64,000 nt of DNA, taken from Myxococcales bacterium (GTDB lineage Bacteria > Myxococcota_A > Polyangia > Palsa-1104 > JAEUJZ01). The notes under the pieces are model-generated. The model made no database searches, was not told the DNA's origin, and was given only the letters and a program-made list of their open reading frames with translations. Where the stretch lies: the NCBI GenBank assembly GCA_016794365.1, contig JAEUKB010000064.1:1-64000 (forward strand), written 5' to 3'. The number at the start of each line of letters is the position of its first letter. Within the stretch, counting starts at the first letter, position 1. Made by a program: the position numbers and the translations under genes. Shown one piece after another: positions 18,088 through 30,079 of the stretch.

Positions 18088-21000
18088 ATGAGCAAGAAGC
18101 CTACGCTGATGGGTGTCGGTCGGTTTCTGCACCGTCCGTCGGTTCTGTTGTGTGCTGCTGCGGTGGCGATCTGCGCGCCCAAGATGGCGAAGGCGCAGCT
18201 GCAAAACGGTCAGATCAAAGGCATCGTGACGAGCGATGTCGATGGCAAGCCGCTCGCGGGGGTGACGGTGGTCGTGACCGGCCCCGCGCTGCAAGGTGAG
18301 CAGGTCGAGATCACCGATGCAAGCGGTCGCTATCAGATCACCGAGATTCCATCCGGCGACGAATACGTGGCGCGCTTTTATCTGGGCGACAAGGTCGAAG
18401 AGCGCACCGGCATTCGCATCACGCACGGCAAGACGCTGACCATCAGCTTTGCGTTCCCCGTAAAGCAGGTGGTGCGCGAGGTGAAGGTCATCCGTGAGCG
18501 CGCTCCCAACGTCGATACCGCCAGCGCCAACGCCGGGGTCGAGATCAACCAAGAGATCCTGCGCAACACCGCCGTACGCGGTCGCACCTTCGAGAGCGTG
18601 CTGTCCATGGCACCCGGTACCGTCGATCCTCCGCGCGGCCAGGGCGGCGATGTCGGCGTCTCCATCTCGGGGTCCACCGGCAACGAAAACAACTTCATCA
18701 TCGACGGCTTAAATACCTCTGATCCCAACACCGGCATTGTTGGCACCGAGCTGCACCAGTACTTCATCAAAGAAGTCAGCGTCATCACCGGCGGCTACCA
18801 AGCCGAATATGGACGCGCAACCGGCGGCGTGGTGTCGATTGTCACCAAGGGCGGCGGCGACGAGCTACACGGCAGCGTCTTTTTGTCCGGCCAGCCGTTT
18901 CAGCTCACCCCCAAGACCGTGGGACGGCTCGGGGAAGCGCTGGCCTATCGGCGCAAAGTGGACGGCATGCTCGGCGACATCGGCTTCGAGCTGGGCGGTC
19001 CCCTCAAAAAGGACAAGGTCTGGTTCTACATCGGCTTCGCCCCCACGGTGACGCAGTACCAGACCGATCGCGTGCTGCGCCGGGCCAGCTACGATCCGGC
19101 GGTGCTCGGTGCGCGCCGTGACGCAAGCTACGAGTGTCCCACCTATCTGTCCGATCCCGCGCTGTGTCGGGGCGCTTCGGCGCTGGCGATTGCCATGGAA
19201 GAGACGGACTCGCAGCGCTTTACCGAGCTGCGCACGCTCTACAACGGCATCGCCAAGCTTCAGTTCAACCTAAGCCCCGACCACAACCTGACGCTGTCGT
19301 ACATCGCATCGCCCAAGACCTTTTCGGGATCGTTTCTGCTCGGGCTCGGGCAGCCTGGCGCGGTCGATGACGGGCGCTATGAGCAGACCGATCAAGTTCA
19401 CGACGCCACGATTCGCTATGTTGGAAAGCTACTGTCACGCAAGCTCCAGCTCAACGCGATGTACGGATTCCACTTTCAGGGAATCAACATTGCGCCCAAA
19501 AACATCGACAAGCCGCTTCAGATTTATCTGTCCGAAAGCACCGATCCCTATTCCTTGGCCGACTTTGAGGATGTCCCCGGCTGTCGCCGCCAGATGCAGC
19601 CCGATGGCATGGGCGGCGCGGTGTCGTTCAATCCCTGTCCGCTCACTTCGTATCGGCGCAATGGCTTTGGCCAGTACAACCGCACCGACTTGCAGCGGCA
19701 CCAGCTCCTCATTGCGGCGACGTACTTTCTGGAAGCGCTCGGCACGCACGCGATCAAGCTGGGCTTTGACTTCGAGCACCTGCGCAACAACAACTTTCGC
19801 TCGTACACCGGACCGGACGGCGATCCCTACGACGGCCTGTCTGCCAACGGTGTCTATCGCACCAGCGCCGATGGCCAGCGCCTGCGCAACTTTGTCCAGT
19901 ACTCGACCGTGGCACCAAACGGCGACACGGTCCTGCTGAACAGCTTTGCGTCCGACACCTTCACCAACAACTTCGTGCTGTACCTGCGCGACTCGTGGAA
20001 CGTCGGCCCGATTCCCGGCCTGGTCCTAAACGCGGGCGTGCGCTGGGAAGCCCAAGAGATCCACGGCGCGGACGGCAGCAAGCAGATCGGCATCTACGAC
20101 AACTGGGCCCCGCGAGCGGGCGCGGTCTGGGACTTTACCCAAAAGGGCTTGGGCAAGCTGTTCGTCAACTACGGGCGCTTCTATCAGTCGATCCCGCTCA
20201 CCATCAACGACCGGCAGTTTGCGGGCGAGGGCGTCTTTACCGGCGCCGAGTTCTCAAACTGTGCGACCGCGCCGCTTCAGCCGGGGGGCCGCAGCGTGCC
20301 GATCCCGCAGGCGTCGGGGCCGGGGACGTGCGCGCTCAACGACCTGACGCTTGGCAACCAGAACGGCGGTCGCTACGGCAACGTCATGCCGGGCCTGCAA
20401 GGCATGTACATGGACGAGCTGGTCGCGGGCCTGAGCTACGACGTGGGCTGGGATCTGGTCCTGTCCGCCAGCTACATCTTCCGGGGCCTGGGCAACATCG
20501 TCGAAGACATGTCGGTGGACGGTGGCTATAACTACATCATCGCAAACCCCGGCGCGACGCCCGACAAGGCCCGCCTGGCGGAGCTGCAAGCGGATGTCGA
20601 TCGGCTGAGCGGGGACGGCTCGGTGCTGGGCCAGGAAAACCTGCTGCGCGCGCAGGCCCGGCTTGCGGCCTACCGCGCCATCGACACGCAGTTTCCCAAG
20701 CCCCGCCGCCAGTACCAGGGCCTGGTGCTGACCGCGCAGAAGCGGCTGTCGAATCGGCTGAGCCTGCTCGCCAACTACACCTACGCGCGGATGCTGGGCA
20801 ACTATCCGGGCACCTATGACGGCGTGGTCGATGAAAACCTGCCGAACTTTTCGTCGCAGTACGACCTGCAAGACACGATGAAGAACCGGAGCGGACCGCT
20901 GCCAAACGACCGCCCGCACAACTTCAAGCTGATCGGGACGTACCAGCAGCCGATTCGCAAAGGGAACCTGACGATTGGGCTGTCGTTTTCGGCGTACTCG

Positions 21001-21381
21001 GGGCGGCCCATCAACGTGCTGGGCACGCACTTCATCTACGGCGACAGCCAGGTCTTCATCTTGCCGCGCGGCTCAGGAGGCCGAACACCCCCGGTCAGCC
21101 AGCTCGATCTGCACGCCGGGTTTGACTATCCGCTGAGCCAGCGGGTGAACCTGTCGGTGTTCGCGGATGTCATCAACCTGCTGAACCAGCGCGAGGTGAC
21201 GAACGTGGATGACGACTTCACGTACTCGAACGTGGCACCGATTGTGGACGGCAAAATCGCGGACCTTGCGCACCTCAAAGACATCGACGGCAGGCCCATT
21301 GTCGCCAACGCCAACTACGGCCAGCCCACCGGCTACCAAGCCCCCCTCTACCTGCGCCTCGGCGCCCGCCTGTCGTTCTAA
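18088..21381 (+). CDS. Oar-like TonB-dependent outer-membrane receptor
   Basis: 1097 residues. A signal peptide (ending KMAKA, near 36) is followed by a carboxypeptidase-regulatory-like beta-sandwich (about 38-115: IVTSDVDGKPLAGVTVVVTG, ASGRYQITEIPSG), a TonB plug (about 130-260: NNFIIDGLNTSDPNTG; YGRATGGVVSIVTKGG) and a long 22-strand-type barrel. This domain order matches Oar-type receptors of myxobacteria, thought to move peptides or signals across the outer membrane. No typical TonB box was identified with confidence. A purine-rich AGAGGGAGAG lies at 18066-18075 before the ATG. The peptidase gene is divergent. The 3' side opens into a non-coding repeat region. Confidence 0.9.
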   Translation: MSKKPTLMGVGRFLHRPSVLLCAAAVAICAPKMAKAQLQNGQIKGIVTSDVDGKPLAGVTVVVTGPALQGEQVEITDASGRYQITEIPSGDEYVARFYLGDKVEERTGIRITHGKTLTISFAFPVKQVVREVKVIRERAPNVDTASANAGVEINQEILRNTAVRGRTFESVLSMAPGTVDPPRGQGGDVGVSISGSTGNENNFIIDGLNTSDPNTGIVGTELHQYFIKEVSVITGGYQAEYGRATGGVVSIVTKGGGDELHGSVFLSGQPFQLTPKTVGRLGEALAYRRKVDGMLGDIGFELGGPLKKDKVWFYIGFAPTVTQYQTDRVLRRASYDPAVLGARRDASYECPTYLSDPALCRGASALAIAMEETDSQRFTELRTLYNGIAKLQFNLSPDHNLTLSYIASPKTFSGSFLLGLGQPGAVDDGRYEQTDQVHDATIRYVGKLLSRKLQLNAMYGFHFQGINIAPKNIDKPLQIYLSESTDPYSLADFEDVPGCRRQMQPDGMGGAVSFNPCPLTSYRRNGFGQYNRTDLQRHQLLIAATYFLEALGTHAIKLGFDFEHLRNNNFRSYTGPDGDPYDGLSANGVYRTSADGQRLRNFVQYSTVAPNGDTVLLNSFASDTFTNNFVLYLRDSWNVGPIPGLVLNAGVRWEAQEIHGADGSKQIGIYDNWAPRAGAVWDFTQKGLGKLFVNYGRFYQSIPLTINDRQFAGEGVFTGAEFSNCATAPLQPGGRSVPIPQASGPGTCALNDLTLGNQNGGRYGNVMPGLQGMYMDELVAGLSYDVGWDLVLSASYIFRGLGNIVEDMSVDGGYNYIIANPGATPDKARLAELQADVDRLSGDGSVLGQENLLRAQARLAAYRAIDTQFPKPRRQYQGLVLTAQKRLSNRLSLLANYTYARMLGNYPGTYDGVVDENLPNFSSQYDLQDTMKNRSGPLPNDRPHNFKLIGTYQQPIRKGNLTIGLSFSAYSGRPINVLGTHFIYGDSQVFILPRGSGGRTPPVSQLDLHAGFDYPLSQRVNLSVFADVINLLNQREVTNVDDDFTYSNVAPIVDGKIADLAHLKDIDGRPIVANANYGQPTGYQAPLYLRLGARLSF

Positions 21382-21397
21382 ACCCCCGCACGAACAG

Positions 21398-21786
21398 TCA
21401 CGGCGCGGGTCCCCCTACCCTGCGACGCTTTTTCCATCGGCCCTTACGGCCCGCTGAAAAAAGGTCTCCGGTCGGCCCACGCCTAGTTTGTGTACATACA
21501 GACTCTGGGTCGTCGGCCCCCGCCTAGTTTGTGTACATACAGACCTCTGGGTCGGCCCACGCCTAGTTTGTGTACATACAGATCTCTGGGTCGTCGGCCC
21601 CCGCCTAGTTTGTGTACATACAGACTCTGGGTCGTCGGCCCACGCCTAATTGATGCGCATACAGACCTCTGGGTCGGCCCCCGGCCAATCTGTGTGAGCC
21701 ATAGCCTGGGGGCGACCGGAGACCTTTATTTTTGCGAAGCCTGCTGAGCAAAAAAAAGGTCGCAGGGAAGCGGGGCCCCAGGCGCG
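21398..21786. repeat. Inverted-end repeat element, copy 1
   Basis: The left end (about 21398-21485) starts GGCGCGGGTCCCCC and contains CGACGCTTTTT, a GC hairpin and AAAAAAGGTCTCCGGTCGG. The right end (about 21704-21786) is its imperfect reverse complement: CGACCGGAGACCT, T-run, hairpin, AAAAAAAAGGTCGCAGGG, GGGGCCCC. Each end has T-run, stem and A-run, like a bidirectional terminator. The inside holds about six units of about 41 bp. No gene is convincing; short ORFs across it are repeat-driven. It lies just after the TonB receptor stop. Confidence 0.8.
21481..21682. repeat. Tandem 39-42 bp units inside element copy 1
   Basis: Units start at 21481, 21522, 21561, 21603 and 21644, each reading GCCTAGTTTGTGTACATACA or a variant followed by CTGGGTCGTCGGCCC. 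Copy 2 has only the last variant, so copy 1 has been expanded. Confidence 0.85.
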
Positions 21787-21811
21787 ACGCCCCTGAAAGC
21801 GCCCGACGGAT

Positions 21812-22035
21812 CACGGCGCGGGTCCCCCTTCCCGACGACGCTTTTTTGTCGTGCCGCAGGCGGCCCGAAAAAAAGGTCTCTGGTCGGCCCACGCCTAATT
21901 GATGCGCATACAGATCTCTGGGTCGGCCCCCGGCCAATCTGTGTGAGCCATAGCCTGGGGGCGACCGGAGACCTTTATTTTTGCGAAGCCTGCTGAGCAA
22001 AAAAAAGGTCGCAGGGAAGCGGGGCCCCAGGCGCG
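21812..22035. repeat. Inverted-end repeat element, copy 2
   Basis: Same orientation as copy 1, 25 bases away, with the shortest interior (one internal unit). The right ends of copies 1 and 2 are almost identical over more than 100 bases (from GATGCGCATACAGA to AGGCGCGA). Both are followed within about 20 bases by AAGCGCCCGAC. The left end contains GACGCTTTTTTGTCGTGCCG, a GCCGC-AG-GCGGC hairpin, and AAAAAAAGGTCTCTGGTCGG. Confidence 0.8.
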
Positions 22036-22089
22036 AAGCAGTTGCAAGCGCCCGACCCCCGCTTGCGTAGGGGTTTGGCTTGTGGATCT

Positions 22090-22121
22090 GGGGGGAAGGT
22101 TGGGGGTTTTGGGGGGAGGGG
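22090..22121 (+). other. Potential G-quadruplex sequence
   Basis: Four G-runs of 6, 5, 6 and 4 bases at 22090-22095, 22102-22106, 22111-22116 and 22118-22121, with loops of six, four and one bases. It lies between element copy 2 and the 42-bp array. G-rich strand is plus. Confidence 0.6.
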
Positions 22122-22123
22122 TT

Positions 22124-22375
22124 GACAAAGTGGTGCCAAGGCGGGCTTGTGCAGGACTTTGCGATGACAAAGTGGTGCGCAGGCGGGCTTGTGCAGGACT
22201 TTGCGATGACAAAGTGGTGCGCAAACCCGGCAGTGCAGGACTTTGCAGTGACAAAGTGGTGCGCAGGCGGGCTTGTGCAGGACTTTGCGATGACAAAGTG
22301 GTGCGCAAACCCGGCAGTGCAGGACTTTGCAGTGACAAAGTGGTGCCCAGGCGCGCTTGTGCAGGACTTTGCAGT
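22124..22375. repeat. Tandem array, six units of exactly 42 bp
   Basis: Each unit starts GACAAAGTGGTG and ends GTGCAGGACTTTGC plus three bases. CAAAGT near the start and ACTTTG near the end of every unit are exact inverted repeats, so each unit can fold as a hairpin. Two centre types occur: GCAGGCGGGCTT and GCAAACCCGGCA. It is noncoding as far as can be judged, although 42 is divisible by three and frames stay open across it. The rest of the gap up to secA (22376-22501) is G-rich sequence with nothing recognised. Confidence 0.9.
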
Positions 22376-22501
22376 CCATAGGGCGGTGGACGGCGCGGCG
22401 TGGGCGCGGTCGGGCCCGTCAAGGGGCGGTGAAGTGGGAAGAGAGAGCGGTGGAGCGAGCGGGCAGGGCGGGCAGGGGCGCGGCGGGCGCGGCGGGTGTG
22501 G

Positions 22502-25696
<3,195 letters not shown>

Positions 25697-25855
25697 GGGT
25701 GTGCCTTTAGGCTTAAGTCGCACTTGCGGGCAGTCAAGATTAGTAACCGACCGCTCCCTCGGAGACAAGGGTTAGGTTGGCGAAAATGCTATGATTGTCC
25801 CGCCCCGTAGGCTGGCATTTCGGCGAGCCCGAGCCCCTGGGGGCCAAGACGTAAG

Positions 25856-26734
25856 ATGGCCCATCGCGCAAAGGTCCTTCGCTTACCCGGGCACGGCAAG
25901 CTGCTCGTGGCTTCTGACTTACACGGCAACCATCGTGACTTTTTGACGATCGCGCACCGCTTTGAACAGATGGGCCCAGATGCGCACCTGCTGCTGCTGG
26001 GCGATCTTGTGCATGGACCGTACTTGGAACCGGACAAGTGGCCGCAGCTTGCGCCCTACGGTCATCCGCTTGCAGGCAGGCCCTATCGGGATGAATCGCC
26101 CGCTGTGCTGCTTGGTGTGCAGCTCCTTTCGGCCCGTTATCCGGGTCGGGTTCATGCGCTGCTGGGCAACCACGAACATGCGCACATTGGCGGTCCGCGC
26201 ACTGCACTGTTTGCCAAAGATGAAGCGACGGCGCTGGAGCAGCGGATCGGGATCGAAGCGAGCCTGCACATGGCCAGCTTCTTTCGCTCGATGCCGATTG
26301 CGGCGTGGGCTCCGTGTGGGCTGTTCTTTACGCATGCTGCGCCCGCTGTGGAACTGGTGCGTCTCGAAGACCTGGAGACGATCGACTATCGTCGCTACAT
26401 TGCACCGCGACGGGCGGACAGAGCGCGGGCGGGCAAGTCGAGTAAGCCGGGAGAGCATGCGGCGCGGCTCCTTGGGCAGCTGTTGTGGGAACACGTCCTG
26501 CCGCCGTTCAAGGCGCAGTCGCTGCTCGCGCGGATTCACTCGCAGATTGCGGTCTACGGACACACGATCATCCCGACGGGCTATCAGACGATTGGCTTTG
26601 AGCAGCTGATCTTATCGACGAGCTTTGGCATGCAAGACGAGCACAAGACCGTGCTCATCGTCGATCTGGATGAGCACTATCTGACCGTGGATAGCTTACG
26701 GCCCGGGATCGAGCTTCTGCCGCTCTACGGGTGA
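25856..26734 (+). CDS. Calcineurin-like metallophosphoesterase
   Basis: 292 residues with the PPP/calcineurin fold motifs: ASDLHGN (residues 19-25), LLGDLVHG, LLGNHEH and YGHT, plus FFTHAAP. These bind two metal ions and hydrolyse phosphoesters. Cytosolic; no signal peptide. The substrate could be phosphoprotein or dinucleotide (ApaH/PrpE-like) and is not clear. The gene ends 39 bases inside the convergent hypC, so the two 3' ends overlap. No second gene follows on this strand. Confidence 0.87.
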   Translation: MAHRAKVLRLPGHGKLLVASDLHGNHRDFLTIAHRFEQMGPDAHLLLLGDLVHGPYLEPDKWPQLAPYGHPLAGRPYRDESPAVLLGVQLLSARYPGRVHALLGNHEHAHIGGPRTALFAKDEATALEQRIGIEASLHMASFFRSMPIAAWAPCGLFFTHAAPAVELVRLEDLETIDYRRYIAPRRADRARAGKSSKPGEHAARLLGQLLWEHVLPPFKAQSLLARIHSQIAVYGHTIIPTGYQTIGFEQLILSTSFGMQDEHKTVLIVDLDEHYLTVDSLRPGIELLPLYG

Positions 26735-26974
26735 TGGCGCTGGGCCTGACTGGGTCAGGCTGGCGGTGGCTTCGTCGATGAGCGCGAGAGTCCGCTCGGC
26801 TTCCGGTTCGCTCAGCTTGGCAATGGCGAACCCGACGTGTAGCAGCACATAGTCGCCCACTTGCAGATCCTCGACGAGCATGACGTGAATTTTGCGGCGC
26901 ACTCCACCGAGATCGACCGTCGCTTGTTCTTCGTCGTGCAGCGCAATCACCTTCGCAGGCAGGGCCAGGCACAT
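26696..26974 (-). CDS. hypC: Hydrogenase maturation chaperone HypC
   Basis: 92 residues starting MCLALPAKVIAL, with the essential Cys2 and the family core VDLGGVRRKIHV and VGDYVLLHVGFAIAKL. HypC carries the Fe(CN)2CO group with HypD and guides it to the large subunit of [NiFe]-hydrogenase. The start is ATG 26974; a longer upstream frame to 27094 is not used. hypF ends 13 bases upstream. The C-terminal tail beyond the family core runs to about residue 92 and overlaps the convergent metallophosphoesterase gene. Confidence 0.93.
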   Translation of the reverse strand: MCLALPAKVIALHDEEQATVDLGGVRRKIHVMLVEDLQVGDYVLLHVGFAIAKLSEPEAERTLALIDEATASLTQSGPAPSPVERQKLDPGP

Positions 26975-26987
26975 GCGCTGCGTTGTA

Positions 26988-29240
26988 TCACCGGGCCAGG
27001 CGCGTCGCGAACGCAAAGACTTGACCGAGGCTGAGCGCACCGTCTCCGGGTGGCATGCGACGTGGCAACAGCACCGAGATCTGCTCGGCCCCAAGCGCGT
27101 CTGTCAGTGCGCCGGTCAGCACAGAGTTTGCGACGCAGCCGCCGGTCAGGACCAGCTCGGACAGCTGATGCTCGCGCAGAGCGGACGCTGCGAGCGCTGC
27201 CAGGGCCGCCGCGAGCGTGCCATGGAACAGCTCGGCCCCCTCGCGGGCATCACAGTCGAGCAGCGCCAGCCACAGCGGGGTCAGATCGAGTTCAAGACAG
27301 CCAGTCTTTGGACTTTTTGCGATCGTCCATCCGTCGGTGAGCATGCGCGGCTGCCGGACCTGACTTTCCAGCACCATCGCCGCTTCGCCTTCGTAGTGCT
27401 CGACTTCACGCAGCTGCAAAAGGGCTGCTGCCGTCTGAAAGTAGCGACCACACGCCGAAGACAGCGGGCTCAGCTGCGGACGACGGAGCAGCGGAAGCAG
27501 CGACGACACCGGCCAGCGTGAGCCAAAGCGCTGCTCGGCACGCTGCGGCTGGCCAAGCAGTCCAAGCAGCGCCGTCGCCAGTCGCCACGGCTCGCGGGCC
27601 GCGCGCTCGCCACCAGGCTGGGGGAGAGGACGCAGGTGACCGACGCGGCGATAGGTTTCGTGGGTCAGCAGCAGCAGCTCGCCACCCCAGGCGGTGCCAT
27701 CGTCGGACAGACCAAAGCCATCGAGCACCAGGGCCAGCGCCGTTTGGCGTCCGCCATGCTCGGCGAGCACCGCCAGCGCGTGCGCGTGATGATGCGAGAC
27801 TTCCCACAGTGGCAGGTTCAAGTCCGCGACGAGTCTTCGACAGACAAAGTCAGGATGCCGATCCGCGATCACCGCCTCGGGCTGGCAGCCGAGCAGCGTC
27901 TGCATGTGGGCAAGCGTCTCTCGAAAGGCCGACGCCATGGCCGGACTTCCCAGATCGCCGATGTGCGGTGAGACAAACGCCTGCTTGCCGCGCGACAGAC
28001 ACAGCGTGGACTTCAGATCGCCGCCGATTCCCAGCAGCGGAGGCAGCTCGACGGGAAGATCGATGGGTTCGAGCGTCAGGCCACGAGCGCGGCGGAGCCA
28101 CAGCGGCTGATGGGCCACGATCTTGACCACGCTGTCGTCGCAGCGCGCCGCAATCGGACGGCTGTGAGAGACGATCACATCAGCCACGGTGCGGAGCTTG
28201 TGCTGGGCCTCTTCGTCATCGGTGATCGTTGGCTCGTCATGCAGGTTTCCCGAAGTCAGCAGCAGCGCGAGCGGCTGGGCCCGCAGTCGCCACGAAGGAT
28301 CCGTCGGACAGCCGAGCAGATAGAAGCACAGCAGCTCATGCAGCGGCGACATCGGAAGCAGCACTCCGACGGTCGAAAGATCGATCGCCACAGCCGGTGC
28401 CAGGGTCAGACGCTGCTTCGTCGGACAAAGCGTGGGCAGCAGCACAATCGGTCGCTGTGGATCTTGTAAAAGCTGCGCAGCGATGTCGGAAACGTGGGCA
28501 AACAGACGCGCGCTTGCGACGTTGAGGGTGAGCACCGCCAGCGGCTTGGCGTCGCGCTGCTTGCGATCCCGAAGACGACGAACCACCGCAGGCTGCGTCG
28601 CATCACAGACGAGATGATAGCCGCCCAGTCCTTTGAGCGCGACAACTTGACCGTCGAGAAGCTGCTTGGCTACGTCGGAAAGTGGCTGATCTAGCTGCGG
28701 TCCACAGTCGGGACACGCGATCGGCTGGGCATGAAAGCGACGATCGGCGGGATCGTGATACTCGACGGAGCACAAGCGACAGAGCGGAAAGTCACGTAGC
28801 GTGGTGCGCAAGCGATCGTAGGGCAGCGACGATGTAATCGTGTAGCGCGGGCCGCAGTGCGTGCAGTTTGTAAACGGATAAAGATGGCGTCGCTCCGACG
28901 GAGAAAAGATCTCGGTCAGGCAGTCTTGACATGGAGCGATATCCGCACCGACGAAGGTTTGATTCTGTCCGTCAAGCTGACTATCGGTGATGGCAAAGCC
29001 CGCTTCTTGTGCGTCGGGAATCGACGTCAGCTCGATGTGATCAATGCGCGACAGCGGCGGCGGCTGTTTCGACAGGGCGGCGACGAAAGCGTCGATCGAT
29101 TCGCCTTGCACTTCGATGCACACACCGTGCGGATCGTTGCGGACAAAGCCCGTGAAGCGATGCTGCGTCGCCAAGCGATGGACAAACGGACGAAAGCCAA
29201 CGCCTTGAACCAGGCCTCGGATGATCAGCCGAGCGCGCAT
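26988..29240 (-). CDS. hypF: Carbamoyltransferase HypF
   Basis: 750 residues, full length. Domains in order: acylphosphatase-like (1-90; VQGVGFRPFVHRLA), a zinc-finger region with four CxxC pairs (104/107, 126/129, 154/157, 176/179), a YrdC-like nucleotide-binding domain (about 190-370; LKGLGGYHLVCDA) and a Kae1/carbamoyltransferase-like domain (about 400-750; SHHHAHALAVLAEHG; LTGGCVANSVL). HypF makes the thiocarbamate precursor of the cyanide ligands of [NiFe]-hydrogenase from carbamoyl phosphate, acting on HypE. It is tightly packed between hypB and hypC. Confidence 0.95.
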   Translation of the reverse strand: MRARLIIRGLVQGVGFRPFVHRLATQHRFTGFVRNDPHGVCIEVQGESIDAFVAALSKQPPPLSRIDHIELTSIPDAQEAGFAITDSQLDGQNQTFVGADIAPCQDCLTEIFSPSERRHLYPFTNCTHCGPRYTITSSLPYDRLRTTLRDFPLCRLCSVEYHDPADRRFHAQPIACPDCGPQLDQPLSDVAKQLLDGQVVALKGLGGYHLVCDATQPAVVRRLRDRKQRDAKPLAVLTLNVASARLFAHVSDIAAQLLQDPQRPIVLLPTLCPTKQRLTLAPAVAIDLSTVGVLLPMSPLHELLCFYLLGCPTDPSWRLRAQPLALLLTSGNLHDEPTITDDEEAQHKLRTVADVIVSHSRPIAARCDDSVVKIVAHQPLWLRRARGLTLEPIDLPVELPPLLGIGGDLKSTLCLSRGKQAFVSPHIGDLGSPAMASAFRETLAHMQTLLGCQPEAVIADRHPDFVCRRLVADLNLPLWEVSHHHAHALAVLAEHGGRQTALALVLDGFGLSDDGTAWGGELLLLTHETYRRVGHLRPLPQPGGERAAREPWRLATALLGLLGQPQRAEQRFGSRWPVSSLLPLLRRPQLSPLSSACGRYFQTAAALLQLREVEHYEGEAAMVLESQVRQPRMLTDGWTIAKSPKTGCLELDLTPLWLALLDCDAREGAELFHGTLAAALAALAASALREHQLSELVLTGGCVANSVLTGALTDALGAEQISVLLPRRMPPGDGALSLGQVFAFATRLAR

Positions 29241-29243
29241 GAG

Positions 29244-30077
29244 CTAGTCGAGGGACCGATGCTGCGTCGTCAGCCACTTGAGCCAATCGTCGAGGTGATC
29301 GCCCGAGCGAGCCGATACAAACAGCAGCTCGACCCGAGGCTGAATCCGTCGCGCATGCTCGGCAAAGCGCTGACAGTCAAAGTCCAGGTGCGGCAGCAGA
29401 TCGGTCTTGCTGACGACGATCAGATCGGCGCGGGCAAACATATCGGGATACTTGAGCGGCTTGTCTTCACCCTCGGTCACCGACGCAATAACGACGCGCT
29501 TGTGCTCTCCCAGATCGAAGCTGGCCGGGCAGACCAAGTTGCCGACGTTTTCAATCAGCAGCAGTCCGTCGGATGGCAGCGTCAGCTCGTCGAGTGCGCG
29601 ATCGATCATGTGCGCGTCGAGATGACAGGCTTTTCCGGTGTTGATCTGCACCGCTTGGGCCCCGGCGCGGCGAACTCGCTCAGCATCGAGAGAAGTCTGC
29701 TGATCGCCTTCAATAACCGTGACAAAGAGGCGGCCTTGTAGCCGTCGCAGCGTCGCTTCGATGAGCGTCGTCTTGCCCGCACCGGGACTCGACATCAGGT
29801 TGAGCACGAGCGTATGCGACGAAGAAAGTCGCTGTCGGTTGCGCGCGGCTTGCGCGTCGTTGTCCGCAAGGAGCGCTCGCTCCACTTCCAGCACCCGCGA
29901 CGGTCGATGGGGCTGGCTGGGCGGATGGCTGTGACGAAGCACGGTTCCGTCTGGCAGAACATGCTCATGCTCGCTGCCCGGCGCGTGATCGTCGTGGTGG
30001 CTGCCTGGCTGCGCGGCAGCGTGCGGATGCAACGGACCGTCAGGGCTCGACGAACCACAGCCACAGATTGCACACAT
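29244..30077 (-). CDS. hypB: Hydrogenase nickel incorporation GTPase HypB
   Basis: 277 residues. The N-terminus has the high-affinity nickel motif (MCAICGCG) and a His-rich linker (residues 17-58). The GTPase domain has a P-loop SSPGAGKTT (96-104), VIEGDQQTSLDAERV, LLIENVGNLVCP (Walker B and nickel-site Cys) and VSKTDLLP (NKxD-like). HypB with HypA inserts nickel into the hydrogenase large subunit. It follows hypA by two bases and precedes hypF by three, a tight operon. Confidence 0.96.
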   Translation of the reverse strand: MCAICGCGSSSPDGPLHPHAAAQPGSHHDDHAPGSEHEHVLPDGTVLRHSHPPSQPHRPSRVLEVERALLADNDAQAARNRQRLSSSHTLVLNLMSSPGAGKTTLIEATLRRLQGRLFVTVIEGDQQTSLDAERVRRAGAQAVQINTGKACHLDAHMIDRALDELTLPSDGLLLIENVGNLVCPASFDLGEHKRVVIASVTEGEDKPLKYPDMFARADLIVVSKTDLLPHLDFDCQRFAEHARRIQPRVELLFVSARSGDHLDDWLKWLTTQHRSLD

Positions 30078-30079
30078 CG

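Noticed and set aside
22124..22375. CRISPR array
   Set aside because: Units are contiguous with no unique spacers, and no cas gene is present.
21605..22422. Open frames on the minus strand across the repeat elements
   Set aside because: Their sequence is periodic with the DNA repeats and similar peptides arise from each element copy. There is no ribosome site or family match.
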